Shown: one piece after another, positions 9,245 to 19,213 of the stretch
Layout: the number at the start of each line of letters is the position of its first letter
How positions within the stretch are numbered: position 1 is the stretch's first letter
From: Muribaculaceae bacterium
GTDB taxonomy: Bacteria; Bacteroidota; Bacteroidia; Bacteroidales; Muribaculaceae
Assembly: GCA_022484565.1 (NCBI GenBank)
Contig: JAKVKZ010000002.1
Location: 29,615-93,614, forward strand
Direction: 5' to 3'
DNA length: 64,000 nt
The notes under the pieces: model-generated
The model's input: only the letters and a program-made list of their open reading frames with translations
What the model was told of the DNA's origin: nothing
Database searches by the model: none
Made by a program: the position numbers and the translations under genes

Positions 9245-10201
9245 TTAGATTTCTTCCTCTACTTCATAATGATTACGCTCAGGAGCATTACGCGCGATAA
9301 GTTCTCCGACAAATCCCGCCAAGAACAGCTGCGTACCGATAATCATTGCGGTGAGAGCCAGATAGAAATAAGGCGACTGCGTGACGAGCGAATAATGGAC
9401 GCCTATGTGGAGATAATAAAGTTTGGTGGCTCCGACAATGATGATGGAAATCAGACCAAGCAGAAACATTAGGCTGCCAAGAAGACCAAAGAAATGCATT
9501 GGCTTGACACCGAACTTTGATTGAAACCAAAGAGTGCCGAGGTCGAGATAACCATTGACGAAACGGCTCATGCCGAACTTGCTGACACCATATTTGCGAG
9601 GCTGATGCTTGACAACTTTCTCGCCAATATTGGTGAAGCCAGCATTCTTAGCAATGTAAGGTATGTAGCGGTGCATGTCGCCATACACCTCAATATGCTT
9701 AACGACTGATTTTCGATAAGCTTTAAGACCACAGTTGAAATCGTGAAGATGAATTCCGCTCAGACGGCGCGCCGTGGCGTTGAACAGTTTGCTCGGAAGG
9801 TTCTTGCTCAAAATAGGGTCGTAACGCTTCTTTTTCCAGCCCGACACGAGGTCGTAGCCGTCATTTTTTATCATGTGGTAAAGGCTGGGTATTTCATCAG
9901 GAGAATCCTGCAAATCAGCATCCATAGTGATGACCACATCGCCCTCGACACGGCGGAAACCAGTGTTGAGAGCAGGAGACTTGCCATAATTACGGCGGAA
10001 ACAAATACCCTTTACGCATGGATTCTTCTGCTGAAGCTGCTTGATAATCTCCCAAGAATTGTCGGTACTACCGTCGTTAACGAAGAGAATCTCATAGGAA
10101 AAACCGTTCTCCTCCATGACGCGCTTAATCCACGCTTCAAGTTCGGGCAACGATTCAGCCTCATTATATAATGGCACAACAATCGAAATATCCATTGACA
10201 A
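9245..10201 (-). CDS. Family 2 glycosyltransferase (dolichol-phosphate-mannosyltransferase-like) with two C-terminal TM helices
   Basis: ISIVVPLYNEAESLPEL...VNDGSTDNSW...MDADLQDSPDEI. Confidence 0.93.
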   Translation of the reverse strand: MSMDISIVVPLYNEAESLPELEAWIKRVMEENGFSYEILFVNDGSTDNSWEIIKQLQQKNPCVKGICFRRNYGKSPALNTGFRRVEGDVVITMDADLQDSPDEIPSLYHMIKNDGYDLVSGWKKKRYDPILSKNLPSKLFNATARRLSGIHLHDFNCGLKAYRKSVVKHIEVYGDMHRYIPYIAKNAGFTNIGEKVVKHQPRKYGVSKFGMSRFVNGYLDLGTLWFQSKFGVKPMHFFGLLGSLMFLLGLISIIIVGATKLYYLHIGVHYSLVTQSPYFYLALTAMIIGTQLFLAGFVGELIARNAPERNHYEVEEEI

Positions 10202-10228
10202 ATATGATAATTAATATATAATCAAAAA

Positions 10229-10759
10229 TTACTTAACCTTCCACATCCGCACCATTCCTGAAATGAAGATTGAAATCAGAGAGCCGATAAAAGTAGTGAC
10301 CCAAATCATGTTGAAAACGAACTGAATAGGGGTAGGCAGCATCTTCTGCTGAATGGCCATTGAAAGCATCTTAGTGATTTCAGAATTTTTCAATTCCGGC
10401 ATCGACTGGTAAGTGTGCAGAGCGAAGTTCGCCTGCTCATAGATGAACCCGGGCTTGAGATACTGGAGGCAAATGTAGGTGGTGACACCGCAAATCAGCG
10501 AGCCGTAGAGGAACAGAAGGATACCGAGCATCCAAAGGCTTGAAAAGCTTGATGTGCCCGCTTCCTGCACATAACACCGGCGAAGATACACATAAGCCAG
10601 TCCGGGCAACGAGAGCAGCAGAATGAATGAGAGCAACATGAGAAGAGGCGATTGGGCACCGTAGAACAGGCATATAGCCATCACCGACATGACAATGCCG
10701 AAAGGCAGGCCATTCTCGGCTCCACGCTTATAAATCGACTTCAATTCAAATTCAGGCAT
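10229..10759 (-). CDS. DUF4199-like membrane protein
   Basis: Four predicted TM helices; linked to a GT2 gene as commonly seen in Bacteroidetes. Confidence 0.65.
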   Translation of the reverse strand: MPEFELKSIYKRGAENGLPFGIVMSVMAICLFYGAQSPLLMLLSFILLLSLPGLAYVYLRRCYVQEAGTSSFSSLWMLGILLFLYGSLICGVTTYICLQYLKPGFIYEQANFALHTYQSMPELKNSEITKMLSMAIQQKMLPTPIQFVFNMIWVTTFIGSLISIFISGMVRMWKVK

Positions 10760-10805
10760 AAAGAGAATGCTATATTTTGTGCAAAGTTACCTCAAAAGAG
10801 TGAGA

Positions 10806-10852
10806 AAAAAAAACGGCATGACTGAAAAGTGATGACACGCCGTTTTTTATGC
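10806..10852 (-). terminator. Rho-independent terminator downstream of the GH13 gene
   Basis: Minus strand AAAAAACGGCGTG...CATGCCGTTTTTTTTT stem followed by a T-run. Confidence 0.75.
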
Positions 10853-10871
10853 GTAATGCGCGCGGACTTGC

Positions 10872-12734
10872 CTATTGCCAATAAGGAAGCACAAAAACCG
10901 CGCGTGCAGGGAAAGTCATGGAGGCATCAATTGAAACAGGTTTGTCTGAAAGGACATCAATGGAATGGAAACCGACAGGCATTATTTCGCTGTAAATGCT
11001 CATGTCGGCAGTGACAGGCTTGTCGTTGCCGTTCATTATGACAGTTACAGTTCTGCCTTGGTAGCTGCGTTGATAGACGTAAAGTCCATTTGTGGGCATA
11101 AAGTGCACCAGTTTGCCCTTTGCTATGACATCGTTGCCTTCAGTCTTCCTCCAATTGGCGAGGCGACTGAAGAAATCGACTGCCTCATTCTGGATGGCAG
11201 AGCGTCCGGCAGCTGAAAATTCATTATTGGTATCGCCTGCAAAACCACCCGGAACATCACGGCGGACATCACCATCGGATTTGGAGTGATTGCCATTCAT
11301 AAGCAATTCCGTGCCATAATATACTTGAGGAATGCCTCGTGAAGTCAGCAGGAAAGTGATGGCCTGTTTCCATGAGCCGAGGTCGGTAGGCATCGACTTA
11401 AGGAAGCGGTCGGAATCGTGATTATCGAGGAAAGTGAGCACATGCTGCGGATCCTCGTAAAGATAATCAAGCGAAAGGCGGTTGTAAACGTCATTGAGAC
11501 CGTCTGAGAAGCCTGTATTGCTTGTGAAAGCCTTTGAAGCGAGCAACATTGTGGGGAAATCCATCACTGTGGTAAGTCCAGTGTCGCAAATACGATTAAT
11601 GCGGCTGTGCTTTTGCCAGAACGCAGTGCTTGCAGCATCGGAAAACCAACATTCGCCAACAACATTGTAGCCCGGGTACTCCTTATCGACTGCCTTGAGC
11701 CATTCAGCCATTGGCTTGATGTCGGCATAAGGATAAGTGTCCATGCGAATACCGTCGATATGCGAAAATTCAATCCACCAAATCGAGTTTTGGATTAGAT
11801 AGCGCATGAGGTGAGGATTATTCTGATTCAAATCAGGCATTGCCTTTACAAACCAGCCTTTAATAGAGCGGTCGAGGTCGTGATGGCTTGCGTATGGGTC
11901 ACTGACCGTGGAAAGACGGAAATTAGTAGTCACATTGCCTTCGGGGAAATTGAGCCAATCGTGCGAAGGAAGGTCGCGAAGCCATTCGTGCTCGCTGCCG
12001 CAATGGTTGAAAATCATGTCCATCACCACCTTCAATCCGCGATTATGGGCCTTGCTGATAAGGTCGCGATACTGAATGTTAGTTCCAAGACGCGGGTCAA
12101 CGCGGTAATAATCAGTAGTGGCATAGCCATGATAAGAGCCATCGGGCATGTCATTCTCGAGGACTGGATTAAGCCAGATAGTGGTGACACCGAGGCTGTC
12201 GATATAGCCGAGATGCTGCGAGATACCAATCAAGTCGCCACCATGACGCGCATTGGGATTTTTACGGTCAACAGTTGCCTGAAAACGCATGGATTTCACC
12301 ACATCATTGCTGGCATCGCCATTGGCAAACCTGTCGGGCATTATAAGATAAAGCACATCGGAAGCATCGAATGTGGAATGCTGCGTGCCATCACGCTGCT
12401 GCAATTCGTAGGCGAAACTGAATGATTTGCCTTTACCTTTCAGGTCAACTTTGAATTTGCCGGCCTTGGTGCCTTGGGCAATATTGAGATAAAGGAACAG
12501 ATAGTTTGGACTGTCGAGACGTGCAACGCTGTCGATGGTAACGCCATCGTAAACTATCGTAGGCACAGCATCGCGTATGCCGTCGGCATGGAGCATAAGC
12601 TGAAGATGCGAATCAGCCATGCCAGTCCACCAAAATGGAGGCTGCACCTTCACGTTGGTTGACTTTGCGCCATAGGCTGCACTGATGGAGGCAGCGAACA
12701 AAAAAGCCAAAAATAATGCAAATGTTTTTCTCAT
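10872..12734 (-). CDS. GH13 alpha-glucan hydrolase (neopullulanase/cyclomaltodextrinase-like)
   Basis: Signal peptide, CMD-like N-terminal domain, GH13 motifs DMIFNHCGSEH, GIRMDTYPY, FLDNHDSDR. Confidence 0.92.
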   Translation of the reverse strand: MRKTFALFLAFLFAASISAAYGAKSTNVKVQPPFWWTGMADSHLQLMLHADGIRDAVPTIVYDGVTIDSVARLDSPNYLFLYLNIAQGTKAGKFKVDLKGKGKSFSFAYELQQRDGTQHSTFDASDVLYLIMPDRFANGDASNDVVKSMRFQATVDRKNPNARHGGDLIGISQHLGYIDSLGVTTIWLNPVLENDMPDGSYHGYATTDYYRVDPRLGTNIQYRDLISKAHNRGLKVVMDMIFNHCGSEHEWLRDLPSHDWLNFPEGNVTTNFRLSTVSDPYASHHDLDRSIKGWFVKAMPDLNQNNPHLMRYLIQNSIWWIEFSHIDGIRMDTYPYADIKPMAEWLKAVDKEYPGYNVVGECWFSDAASTAFWQKHSRINRICDTGLTTVMDFPTMLLASKAFTSNTGFSDGLNDVYNRLSLDYLYEDPQHVLTFLDNHDSDRFLKSMPTDLGSWKQAITFLLTSRGIPQVYYGTELLMNGNHSKSDGDVRRDVPGGFAGDTNNEFSAAGRSAIQNEAVDFFSRLANWRKTEGNDVIAKGKLVHFMPTNGLYVYQRSYQGRTVTVIMNGNDKPVTADMSIYSEIMPVGFHSIDVLSDKPVSIDASMTFPARAVFVLPYWQ

Positions 12735-12758
12735 AAAATTAAGCGAATCGAGTTAATA

Positions 12759-15425
12759 TTATTTTTTCTTGATAAGGCGGACATAATCAATCAAGGCAGT
12801 GTTGGTGGTGCCGTTCATGTTGATGTTCTGTGGAGTCACATACTTGATTTCAAGATTATTCTTGCCACGCACAAGTTCAACAATAAGCATATTGCTGAAG
12901 CCAGTGTTGAGCCACTCACCACTTCCGCGTTGAGGCATCACAATCGCTCCCTGCAAGTGACCGTTGGCAAAAAGTGAACGGATGGCGCAGCAATTGTCGG
13001 TGTTGATCGGGCCACAACCGTTGGCATAACGCACATCGACGAAATAAGAGCCGGGCTGGTCAACAATGACAGGAATGTTGATGTCGGTGTTCTTTGAAGT
13101 GGATATTTCAACAAAATTCTTTGATTTCGGACCTTTGATGAAATTAGTGCCGGCAACGGCAACCTTTTCGCACTGATAAATCTTCATGGCATCGGCAGGA
13201 ATGATTTCATGAGGACGTGCCATGAAGCCGCTCCATTGCTTATTCTGCGGAACGAGGAAAATGCGCGTGTAATTGCTGAAATCGTCGAGGACAAAATGAG
13301 GACTGTCGATATCCTGCTTCATTTCGCCATTGATGAACATGGAATATTTTGCACCGTCAACATAATTGGCGATATTGCCGTTCTTACCGTTCCAAGCGAT
13401 GGAAGGAGTGAGAGGCATGTCGCTGACAGGCATCAGATTCATAGCCTGCGACATGCTCTTGCCGTTCTTCAGCTTAATCACAATATTGTGATTGCCTGAA
13501 TTGTTTGCAGGGAAGAAATTATCCTCACATTCCTTGCCGTCGATAGTCATCACATCAATGTCGTTACCAGAACCTTGAATTGTGATATTCAGCACTGAAT
13601 TGCGATATTTGAATCCTGTAATAGTCTTTTTGCCGGCAAGGCAAGTGGGGACAAAAGGATTGAACTCAATGCCGTTGGTCTTAAAGTCCATTCCGGCATA
13701 AAGGCGGAAAATCATAGCCACATTACCGGCAGCGCTCCATAGTTGGCGGTCGTTGTTGACGGCTGAGCCACGATAATCGCCAGTGGAAGCCACAAGAAGT
13801 TCCTTGTTGGTCCCGAAAAAGGCGGCTGCACGGTACATGGCACCAAGACCGCGACGGACAGCATTCTCATTGCCCGCTTTAGCTGCGGCAAGATTCCAGA
13901 AAGCCTGAACGAAAGGCCATACGGCATCGTTGTGATATGGCTTTATGTTCTGTTGACGAGGAAAAATGGCAGGAATGCCGTAAGGGGTGAAAGGAGTGTT
14001 CTCAATCAGTTTCTCAGCCCTGTCATCATCGGCAATGTTCCAAATCACGCTAAGAGCCTGACCGAGATTATCGATGCCGGGAGATTGAACAGGATAAGCG
14101 CCACCATAGAGAAATTCACTGTAATAGCCTTTATCCTCACGCCAGAGATTTTGATTTAAAGCATCCTTAATATGATCGCCAAGTTCGGAATAATTGTTCT
14201 TTATCCCAAGTTCATCGCCCATTTCACCAAGAATGTAATAGGCATTAGCAAAAACCACATTTGTGCCGAGGCACATCGATTCAAAAATGTCCTTTGGTTG
14301 CATCCATTTGGCATACGACTGTTCGCGCCAGTCGAGGAACGACTGCTCGCCGTGCATAAGTCCGAGATACCTGTCCCACACAACATTACGGTCGTCGTCG
14401 ATACTTGCCTTGATGACATTGAAAGCATAATGCAGCCAATTCTTATCGCCAGTGACTTTATATATTTCCCATGCAGCAGTGGCCCAAACCTCGCGGTCGC
14501 TTGAAATTGGCCAAGAACCGCCAGTACCGGTGTCCTGAATGATTCGCCCATTTTTCACCTTCGCTTTAAGGCTATTCATTGAGCGGGTAGGATTAAGGAA
14601 GGCAAGAGAAAGATATTCAGAATACGACACGTCGCGCGTCCAAACTCCATCCCAGCTTGAGCCGGCACGGAAAGTGCCATCAGGGCGATAATCCTTGATG
14701 ATATTGTCGATTGACATGTTGTAGAGAGCATCGATTAGAGTCTGGTCGGAAGAATATTGCGGATAATCCTTGCTTGGCGCATTTATTTTCCACGACAGGT
14801 TGCCGTCGGCCTTTTCAGCCGGAGGATTAAGAAGCATAGTTATCTCGTAGATTCCAGCCTTTGCAGTGGGGTGCAACTTCATCGGGTCGGTGTGATAGAG
14901 ATTGTCGAAATCCCACGTCATAGGGGCAGCACTTCCAGCAATCCAAACGCCCTTAAATTCTTCCTTGAAAATGGAATCGCCTGTGGCAGTGACATAATAG
15001 CCTTTATCGGCAAAACTTTTCAGAACAGGCGACAAATCAACGCGAAGAGTCCATGGAGTGTTGTGCGCAAGAGGCTTGGCATTGGTGGAAGGCCTTTTTT
15101 GAGGAACACCAACTTTAATTATTGAATCAGTACCGACCACCGCGAAATGCGATTGACCGACAAGCAGTTCATTGTCGCGCGAATTGAACGATAAGCGGAA
15201 CTCAATAACAGGAGAGAAAGCAGCATCGGCAGGCGACACATAATTGCTTTTAATTTCGGTGGGCGACACAGCAGTCGCGACGAATTTTCCCTGAATCACA
15301 CTGTCGCCAGTAACGGTATAGAATTCGTTCTGTGAAATCACGTTATTGCTCATTTGTTTTTCGCCACAACTTGCAAAGAGAAAAGAAGCAGTGACAAATA
15401 TCGCTAATTTTAAAGAAATCCTCAT
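12759..15425 (-). CDS. Six-hairpin glycosidase-like lipoprotein
   Basis: Lipobox FLFASCGEK; catalytic-domain segments SSWDGVWTRDVSYSEY, GLMHGEQSFLDWREQSYAKW, YHNDAVWPFVQAFW. Confidence 0.75.
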   Translation of the reverse strand: MRISLKLAIFVTASFLFASCGEKQMSNNVISQNEFYTVTGDSVIQGKFVATAVSPTEIKSNYVSPADAAFSPVIEFRLSFNSRDNELLVGQSHFAVVGTDSIIKVGVPQKRPSTNAKPLAHNTPWTLRVDLSPVLKSFADKGYYVTATGDSIFKEEFKGVWIAGSAAPMTWDFDNLYHTDPMKLHPTAKAGIYEITMLLNPPAEKADGNLSWKINAPSKDYPQYSSDQTLIDALYNMSIDNIIKDYRPDGTFRAGSSWDGVWTRDVSYSEYLSLAFLNPTRSMNSLKAKVKNGRIIQDTGTGGSWPISSDREVWATAAWEIYKVTGDKNWLHYAFNVIKASIDDDRNVVWDRYLGLMHGEQSFLDWREQSYAKWMQPKDIFESMCLGTNVVFANAYYILGEMGDELGIKNNYSELGDHIKDALNQNLWREDKGYYSEFLYGGAYPVQSPGIDNLGQALSVIWNIADDDRAEKLIENTPFTPYGIPAIFPRQQNIKPYHNDAVWPFVQAFWNLAAAKAGNENAVRRGLGAMYRAAAFFGTNKELLVASTGDYRGSAVNNDRQLWSAAGNVAMIFRLYAGMDFKTNGIEFNPFVPTCLAGKKTITGFKYRNSVLNITIQGSGNDIDVMTIDGKECEDNFFPANNSGNHNIVIKLKNGKSMSQAMNLMPVSDMPLTPSIAWNGKNGNIANYVDGAKYSMFINGEMKQDIDSPHFVLDDFSNYTRIFLVPQNKQWSGFMARPHEIIPADAMKIYQCEKVAVAGTNFIKGPKSKNFVEISTSKNTDINIPVIVDQPGSYFVDVRYANGCGPINTDNCCAIRSLFANGHLQGAIVMPQRGSGEWLNTGFSNMLIVELVRGKNNLEIKYVTPQNINMNGTTNTALIDYVRLIKKK

Positions 15426-15600
15426 GATAATGGATGATTAGTTATCAACTTGCAAAATAAGCATATTTTTTTCGGTTTGAAAGGATAAACGGTGCTGATT
15501 TATGATATTTTTTCATTTAGTGAATACATATCTGAAAATCAATAAAATTGAAGTCAGTAATAAATTATTTCGGGCTATATCAAAAAAAATGTTGAAAAAA

Positions 15601-15632
15601 TTTGGTGAAATGAAAATAAAGGTTTATTTTTG
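15601..15632 (+). promoter_or_regulatory. Putative Bacteroidetes promoter TTTG-N20-TATTTTTG
   Basis: TTTG 15601-15604, 20-nt spacer, TATTTTTG 15625-15632. Confidence 0.55.
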
Positions 15633-15638
15633 GGATAG

Positions 15639-15760
15639 CAAAATCAAAAAACATGCTTTAAAACATGAAATAAACAAGATTTTTATTGAATTAGGAATAT
15701 ATATGTTTTTATAGATTGTAGATTTTAAGAAGCCGCTGTCGTGAGACAATGGCTTTTTTC
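15639..15760 (+). ncRNA. Candidate intergenic small RNA (~120 nt)
   Basis: Lies between the promoter at 15601-15632 and an intrinsic terminator at 15729-15759 on the same strand; no credible ORF inside. Confidence 0.45.
15729..15759 (+). terminator. Rho-independent terminator with GUGA tetraloop
   Basis: GAAGCCGCTGTC-GTGA-GACAATGGCTTTTTTC. Confidence 0.75.
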
Positions 15761-15845
15761 TTTAATGGCGACAATTGCGGAGGCAAAAGAATCTCGGGAC
15801 ATAAATTAAAAGCGCAATTTATTTCATTTTGCGCTCATCTTGCAG

Positions 15846-15853
15846 TATCTTTG
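15846..15853 (+). promoter_or_regulatory. Putative -7 box TATCTTTG
   Basis: TAnnTTTG match 20 bp upstream of ATG 15874. Confidence 0.55.
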
Positions 15854-15873
15854 TGAAAAACTATGATTTGATT

Positions 15874-17109
15874 ATGGAAATATCGCTAAAGGAGTTCATG
15901 GCATCACAGCCCAACAATCCCAATGTGACAGAATCGGATAAGTATTATTTGCTGCTTGCCAACAGATTGTGCAAAATTTGGGACAATGCGCGGATACTTC
16001 TCAACGTGGGTGATGATACGCGGAAGCGGGTAGTGCTTGCAGTGACAGGATATTATCAGGATATAATAGCCGATGCAGGTGTGTGGCGGTCGTTTTCAAC
16101 GATGTGCCAGCAACTTTATGGCCGTCCTGTACCTATTTACGACCGCCCAGAAGATTACATCGACAGCGAATTGAACGAGATAGACGTGAGGTTCATAATG
16201 TGGTACGTGCTCGAATGCTATTGTGCGGAGAACGGGACAATATCGCCCTACGATGAGGATTTGCTGGGACTTTCGCATAAATTCTTCAATGTGCTTGATG
16301 CGGTGTATGATGACGCACCCACACCAGTGGAATATAATATGATTATGGATGTGGAGCTTGACGATTCAGAGCAAACCAAGCAAATCTACGACCTTTCATA
16401 TTGGCTTTTTTGGAATTGCTATTTTCTGCGTCCTGCAGCCATGCCAACACTTCAGCGGGCCGCAGTGGAAGCACATAAGATTATTCATGAACATCCCGAG
16501 CGCAGTGATGCCGAGCCATTGCTGCTGGAACTGAATGAAAGAATCATGAGCGAGAATCCTACAGGGCCGCTTTCATTGAGCCTCGGTGAATGGATTGAAA
16601 TGATAGTGAACAATAAAATGCCGCAATTCGCGGAGGAGGAATTCAAGGGCGAGCCTCATAAATTTTATGCTGCCCTTACACATGCCACTGGCGGAATTCC
16701 GATAGCGTTCTGCGACAGCTACGAGGCACTTGAGGATTTTGTGAGCAACGCACTTGGATGGGGAACAAACAAGGAAGGACATCTGCCACAAATGAAGAAA
16801 TTCAGCAATTTTGTGCTTTATGCCGATCCCAAGAAAGGACTGCTGATAGCGCATGATGTGGCGCAATTCATCAAGCATCCCGACAATCCAGCATACGATG
16901 CCGAAAAGGCAAAGACAGCAGGACATTCAATGCTGACGCGCCAAGGGGTGTGCCCGATTGATCTTGTGAAATACGTGTTCGAGAATGGATATGCACCTGA
17001 TGTGCGCATGCCATTTGAGAGCGATGACACAGGAAAATCGAGCATTCTCAACGACCATTGGGATTTCTTCGCAAGGCTTTATCTGCAATCGTTCTACCAG
17101 CCCGATTGA
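15874..17109 (+). CDS. Hypothetical protein (possibly DUF3843-like)
   Basis: ORF 15829-17109; start moved to MEISLKEFMASQPNN because the -7 box lies inside the longer ORF; family assignment is tentative. Confidence 0.6.
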   Translation: MEISLKEFMASQPNNPNVTESDKYYLLLANRLCKIWDNARILLNVGDDTRKRVVLAVTGYYQDIIADAGVWRSFSTMCQQLYGRPVPIYDRPEDYIDSELNEIDVRFIMWYVLECYCAENGTISPYDEDLLGLSHKFFNVLDAVYDDAPTPVEYNMIMDVELDDSEQTKQIYDLSYWLFWNCYFLRPAAMPTLQRAAVEAHKIIHEHPERSDAEPLLLELNERIMSENPTGPLSLSLGEWIEMIVNNKMPQFAEEEFKGEPHKFYAALTHATGGIPIAFCDSYEALEDFVSNALGWGTNKEGHLPQMKKFSNFVLYADPKKGLLIAHDVAQFIKHPDNPAYDAEKAKTAGHSMLTRQGVCPIDLVKYVFENGYAPDVRMPFESDDTGKSSILNDHWDFFARLYLQSFYQPD

Positions 17110-17195
17110 GAGGATTTTGGGCAGAGTAATCCGGTGAATGATGAAATATGCTTAAATATTTTCAGAAAGCCTATCGATACGAAGATTATTCTAAT

Positions 17196-17203
17196 TATAT
17201 TTG
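17196..17203 (+). promoter_or_regulatory. Putative -7 box TATATTTG upstream of the vWA/tubulin-like/Hsp70-like operon
   Basis: TAnnTTTG match 35 bp upstream of ATG 17239; no clear -33 box. Confidence 0.4.
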
Positions 17204-17238
17204 CAAAAAATATATGTTATAATTTTTAGAACTCATAC

Positions 17239-18741
17239 ATGGAAAAAAAGACAATAATTACAGCTGTCGCATCCATTATAGCGATTGTGATATTGGTGTG
17301 CATAATAACCTTTAGCAGTTGCCGGAGAAATTCCGCTCTTGACAAAGAAATAAAAATAGCCTTAGTGAAGGGAGATACAACTAAAGCGGAATATAACAAG
17401 ATTTGCGACATAATCATGAAGGACCAGAGGGCATACTCTGAATACCTGAATGCAGACAAGCAAATCAATGCCGATGCTTTGGCAGAACACATCAACGAAA
17501 TAGGACAATCCATGCGCCCGCCACGCACGTGGAATATAAAAAATTACGGGTCGGCAGCACTGACGCTCAACCTATATCTTGAACGTAGCGGAAGCATGAC
17601 GCCATACGATGCAGCGCAAACATCAGGCGAGCTGAAAAAGGCCATCAACGATCTTATCAACAGTTTCCCGAATAAAAGCGAGAAGAACATGGTGTACATC
17701 GTGAACAGCAGCGTCTATCCTTATAATAAGTCATTACAGGATTTTATGAGAGAGAAAGACATATTTGCTGCCACGGCAGGAATCGGCGACCCTAAATTTA
17801 CTGACTTCTCGCAAATATTCAGCGACATACTCAAGCGGCAGGGCAGCAATGCAATAAGCATACTTGTGACAGATATGATTTATTCGCCTGCCAATACCGA
17901 AAATGAAAATCCGCAAAGGATATTCAATGAGGAAAGCAGTCTTGCGACAAACGTTTTCAAGAACTATCCCGGAAAAGCCGTGATAGTCGTAAAGTTAAAG
18001 GGCAGTTTCAGCGGATTATACTATCCGTACAACCAAAAGCCACAAAAATACACAGGGGCACGTCCGTTCTATGTATTCATTATCGGAGATGCTGAAAACA
18101 TAGATGCATTATACGCTAATGCCTCATATTCAAATTTCCTGAATTTCCAGGCACTTACGGGATTTGAGAATTTCTACGTGTTCAACGGAAAAGAGCGCGG
18201 CGTGAATTATACGGTGGTGCCAGAGTATAAAGACAACATAGGAAGATTCCGCTCGGAAAAAGGCGAAAGCTACTGCGTGCATACTCTTGAAAACTGCGAG
18301 AGTGACCGCGACGCAAACGTGATTCAGTTTACGGTTGCCGCTGATTTGAGTACAACCCATGCAGAAGCCGCTTACCTGAACAATGCAAAAAATTATGAGA
18401 TTGTCAGTTCAGTGAAGGGGTGCAAGATAACCAATATCCGACCAATCGAGCAGGGAGAGGTAACGGGGAACTCAAAAATGTACCTTGAAGGGAAAACGCA
18501 TTTAATAACAATACAATGTCCGCTCGAGCAGCCTGAGCAGAATATCAAAATAGCGCTGAAAAATCATTTCCCTGACTGGATATTGAATTCATCGAGCGAT
18601 AATGACACAAATATAGGCTCAGCAGAGTTCGGTGGAACGACTTTCGGATTGAAATACTTCCTGCAGGGCATCTACAGCGCATGTTCAGCCACATCTGTCA
18701 TGCCAAATTACACGACAATTGAAATAACACTTAAAAAATAA
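17239..18741 (+). CDS. Putative vWA-like lipoprotein/membrane-anchored protein
   Basis: N-terminal hydrophobic segment ending ITFSSCRR; MIDAS-like LNLYLERSGSMTPYD and SILVTDMIYS. Confidence 0.65.
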   Translation: MEKKTIITAVASIIAIVILVCIITFSSCRRNSALDKEIKIALVKGDTTKAEYNKICDIIMKDQRAYSEYLNADKQINADALAEHINEIGQSMRPPRTWNIKNYGSAALTLNLYLERSGSMTPYDAAQTSGELKKAINDLINSFPNKSEKNMVYIVNSSVYPYNKSLQDFMREKDIFAATAGIGDPKFTDFSQIFSDILKRQGSNAISILVTDMIYSPANTENENPQRIFNEESSLATNVFKNYPGKAVIVVKLKGSFSGLYYPYNQKPQKYTGARPFYVFIIGDAENIDALYANASYSNFLNFQALTGFENFYVFNGKERGVNYTVVPEYKDNIGRFRSEKGESYCVHTLENCESDRDANVIQFTVAADLSTTHAEAAYLNNAKNYEIVSSVKGCKITNIRPIEQGEVTGNSKMYLEGKTHLITIQCPLEQPEQNIKIALKNHFPDWILNSSSDNDTNIGSAEFGGTTFGLKYFLQGIYSACSATSVMPNYTTIEITLKK

Positions 18742-18745
18742 TTAT

Positions 18746-19189
18746 ATGCGAAATTTGATTCTTTTGGCATTTGGAATTGTGTTTACAATTCTGTTTCTCA
18801 TCTTTCCGACACAAGTGTACGAAAATTTTTATTTTTCACAAGGATTCTCAGATGCGATGTATAATGGGAGCATGTACATTGTAGTGGCAATCATAACAGC
18901 CGCAATAGCATGGGTGGCGGCAGTAATTTACTACTATGTAATCAATTCGGTGAAATTCGACCGCTGGTGGCATTGGCTTATCATACTTGTGATAACCATT
19001 CTGCTGGCACCGACAGTAAGTTGGGCATACACTGACTACGACATGGCCCAACAAAATTATATGTACGACAAAGAGACATTCTATTTTGAATTACTCAATA
19101 TGTGCGTAGCAGCAGTGCTATTCATAATAGCATCATTTTCAATACGCTGGTGGAGCAGCAATTGCCGGCATACACCAATACCACAATAA
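18746..19189 (+). CDS. Small integral membrane protein (about four TM helices)
   Basis: Four hydrophobic stretches; 4-nt gap from the upstream gene. Confidence 0.75.
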   Translation: MRNLILLAFGIVFTILFLIFPTQVYENFYFSQGFSDAMYNGSMYIVVAIITAAIAWVAAVIYYYVINSVKFDRWWHWLIILVITILLAPTVSWAYTDYDMAQQNYMYDKETFYFELLNMCVAAVLFIIASFSIRWWSSNCRHTPIPQ

Positions 19190-19213
19190 TAAAAAACGAC
19201 AGAATACATAAAA

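Noticed and set aside
15502-15714. 70-aa plus-strand ORF in AT-rich intergenic DNA
   Set aside because: Starts upstream of the predicted promoter, low-complexity Lys/Ile-rich composition; sRNA interpretation preferred
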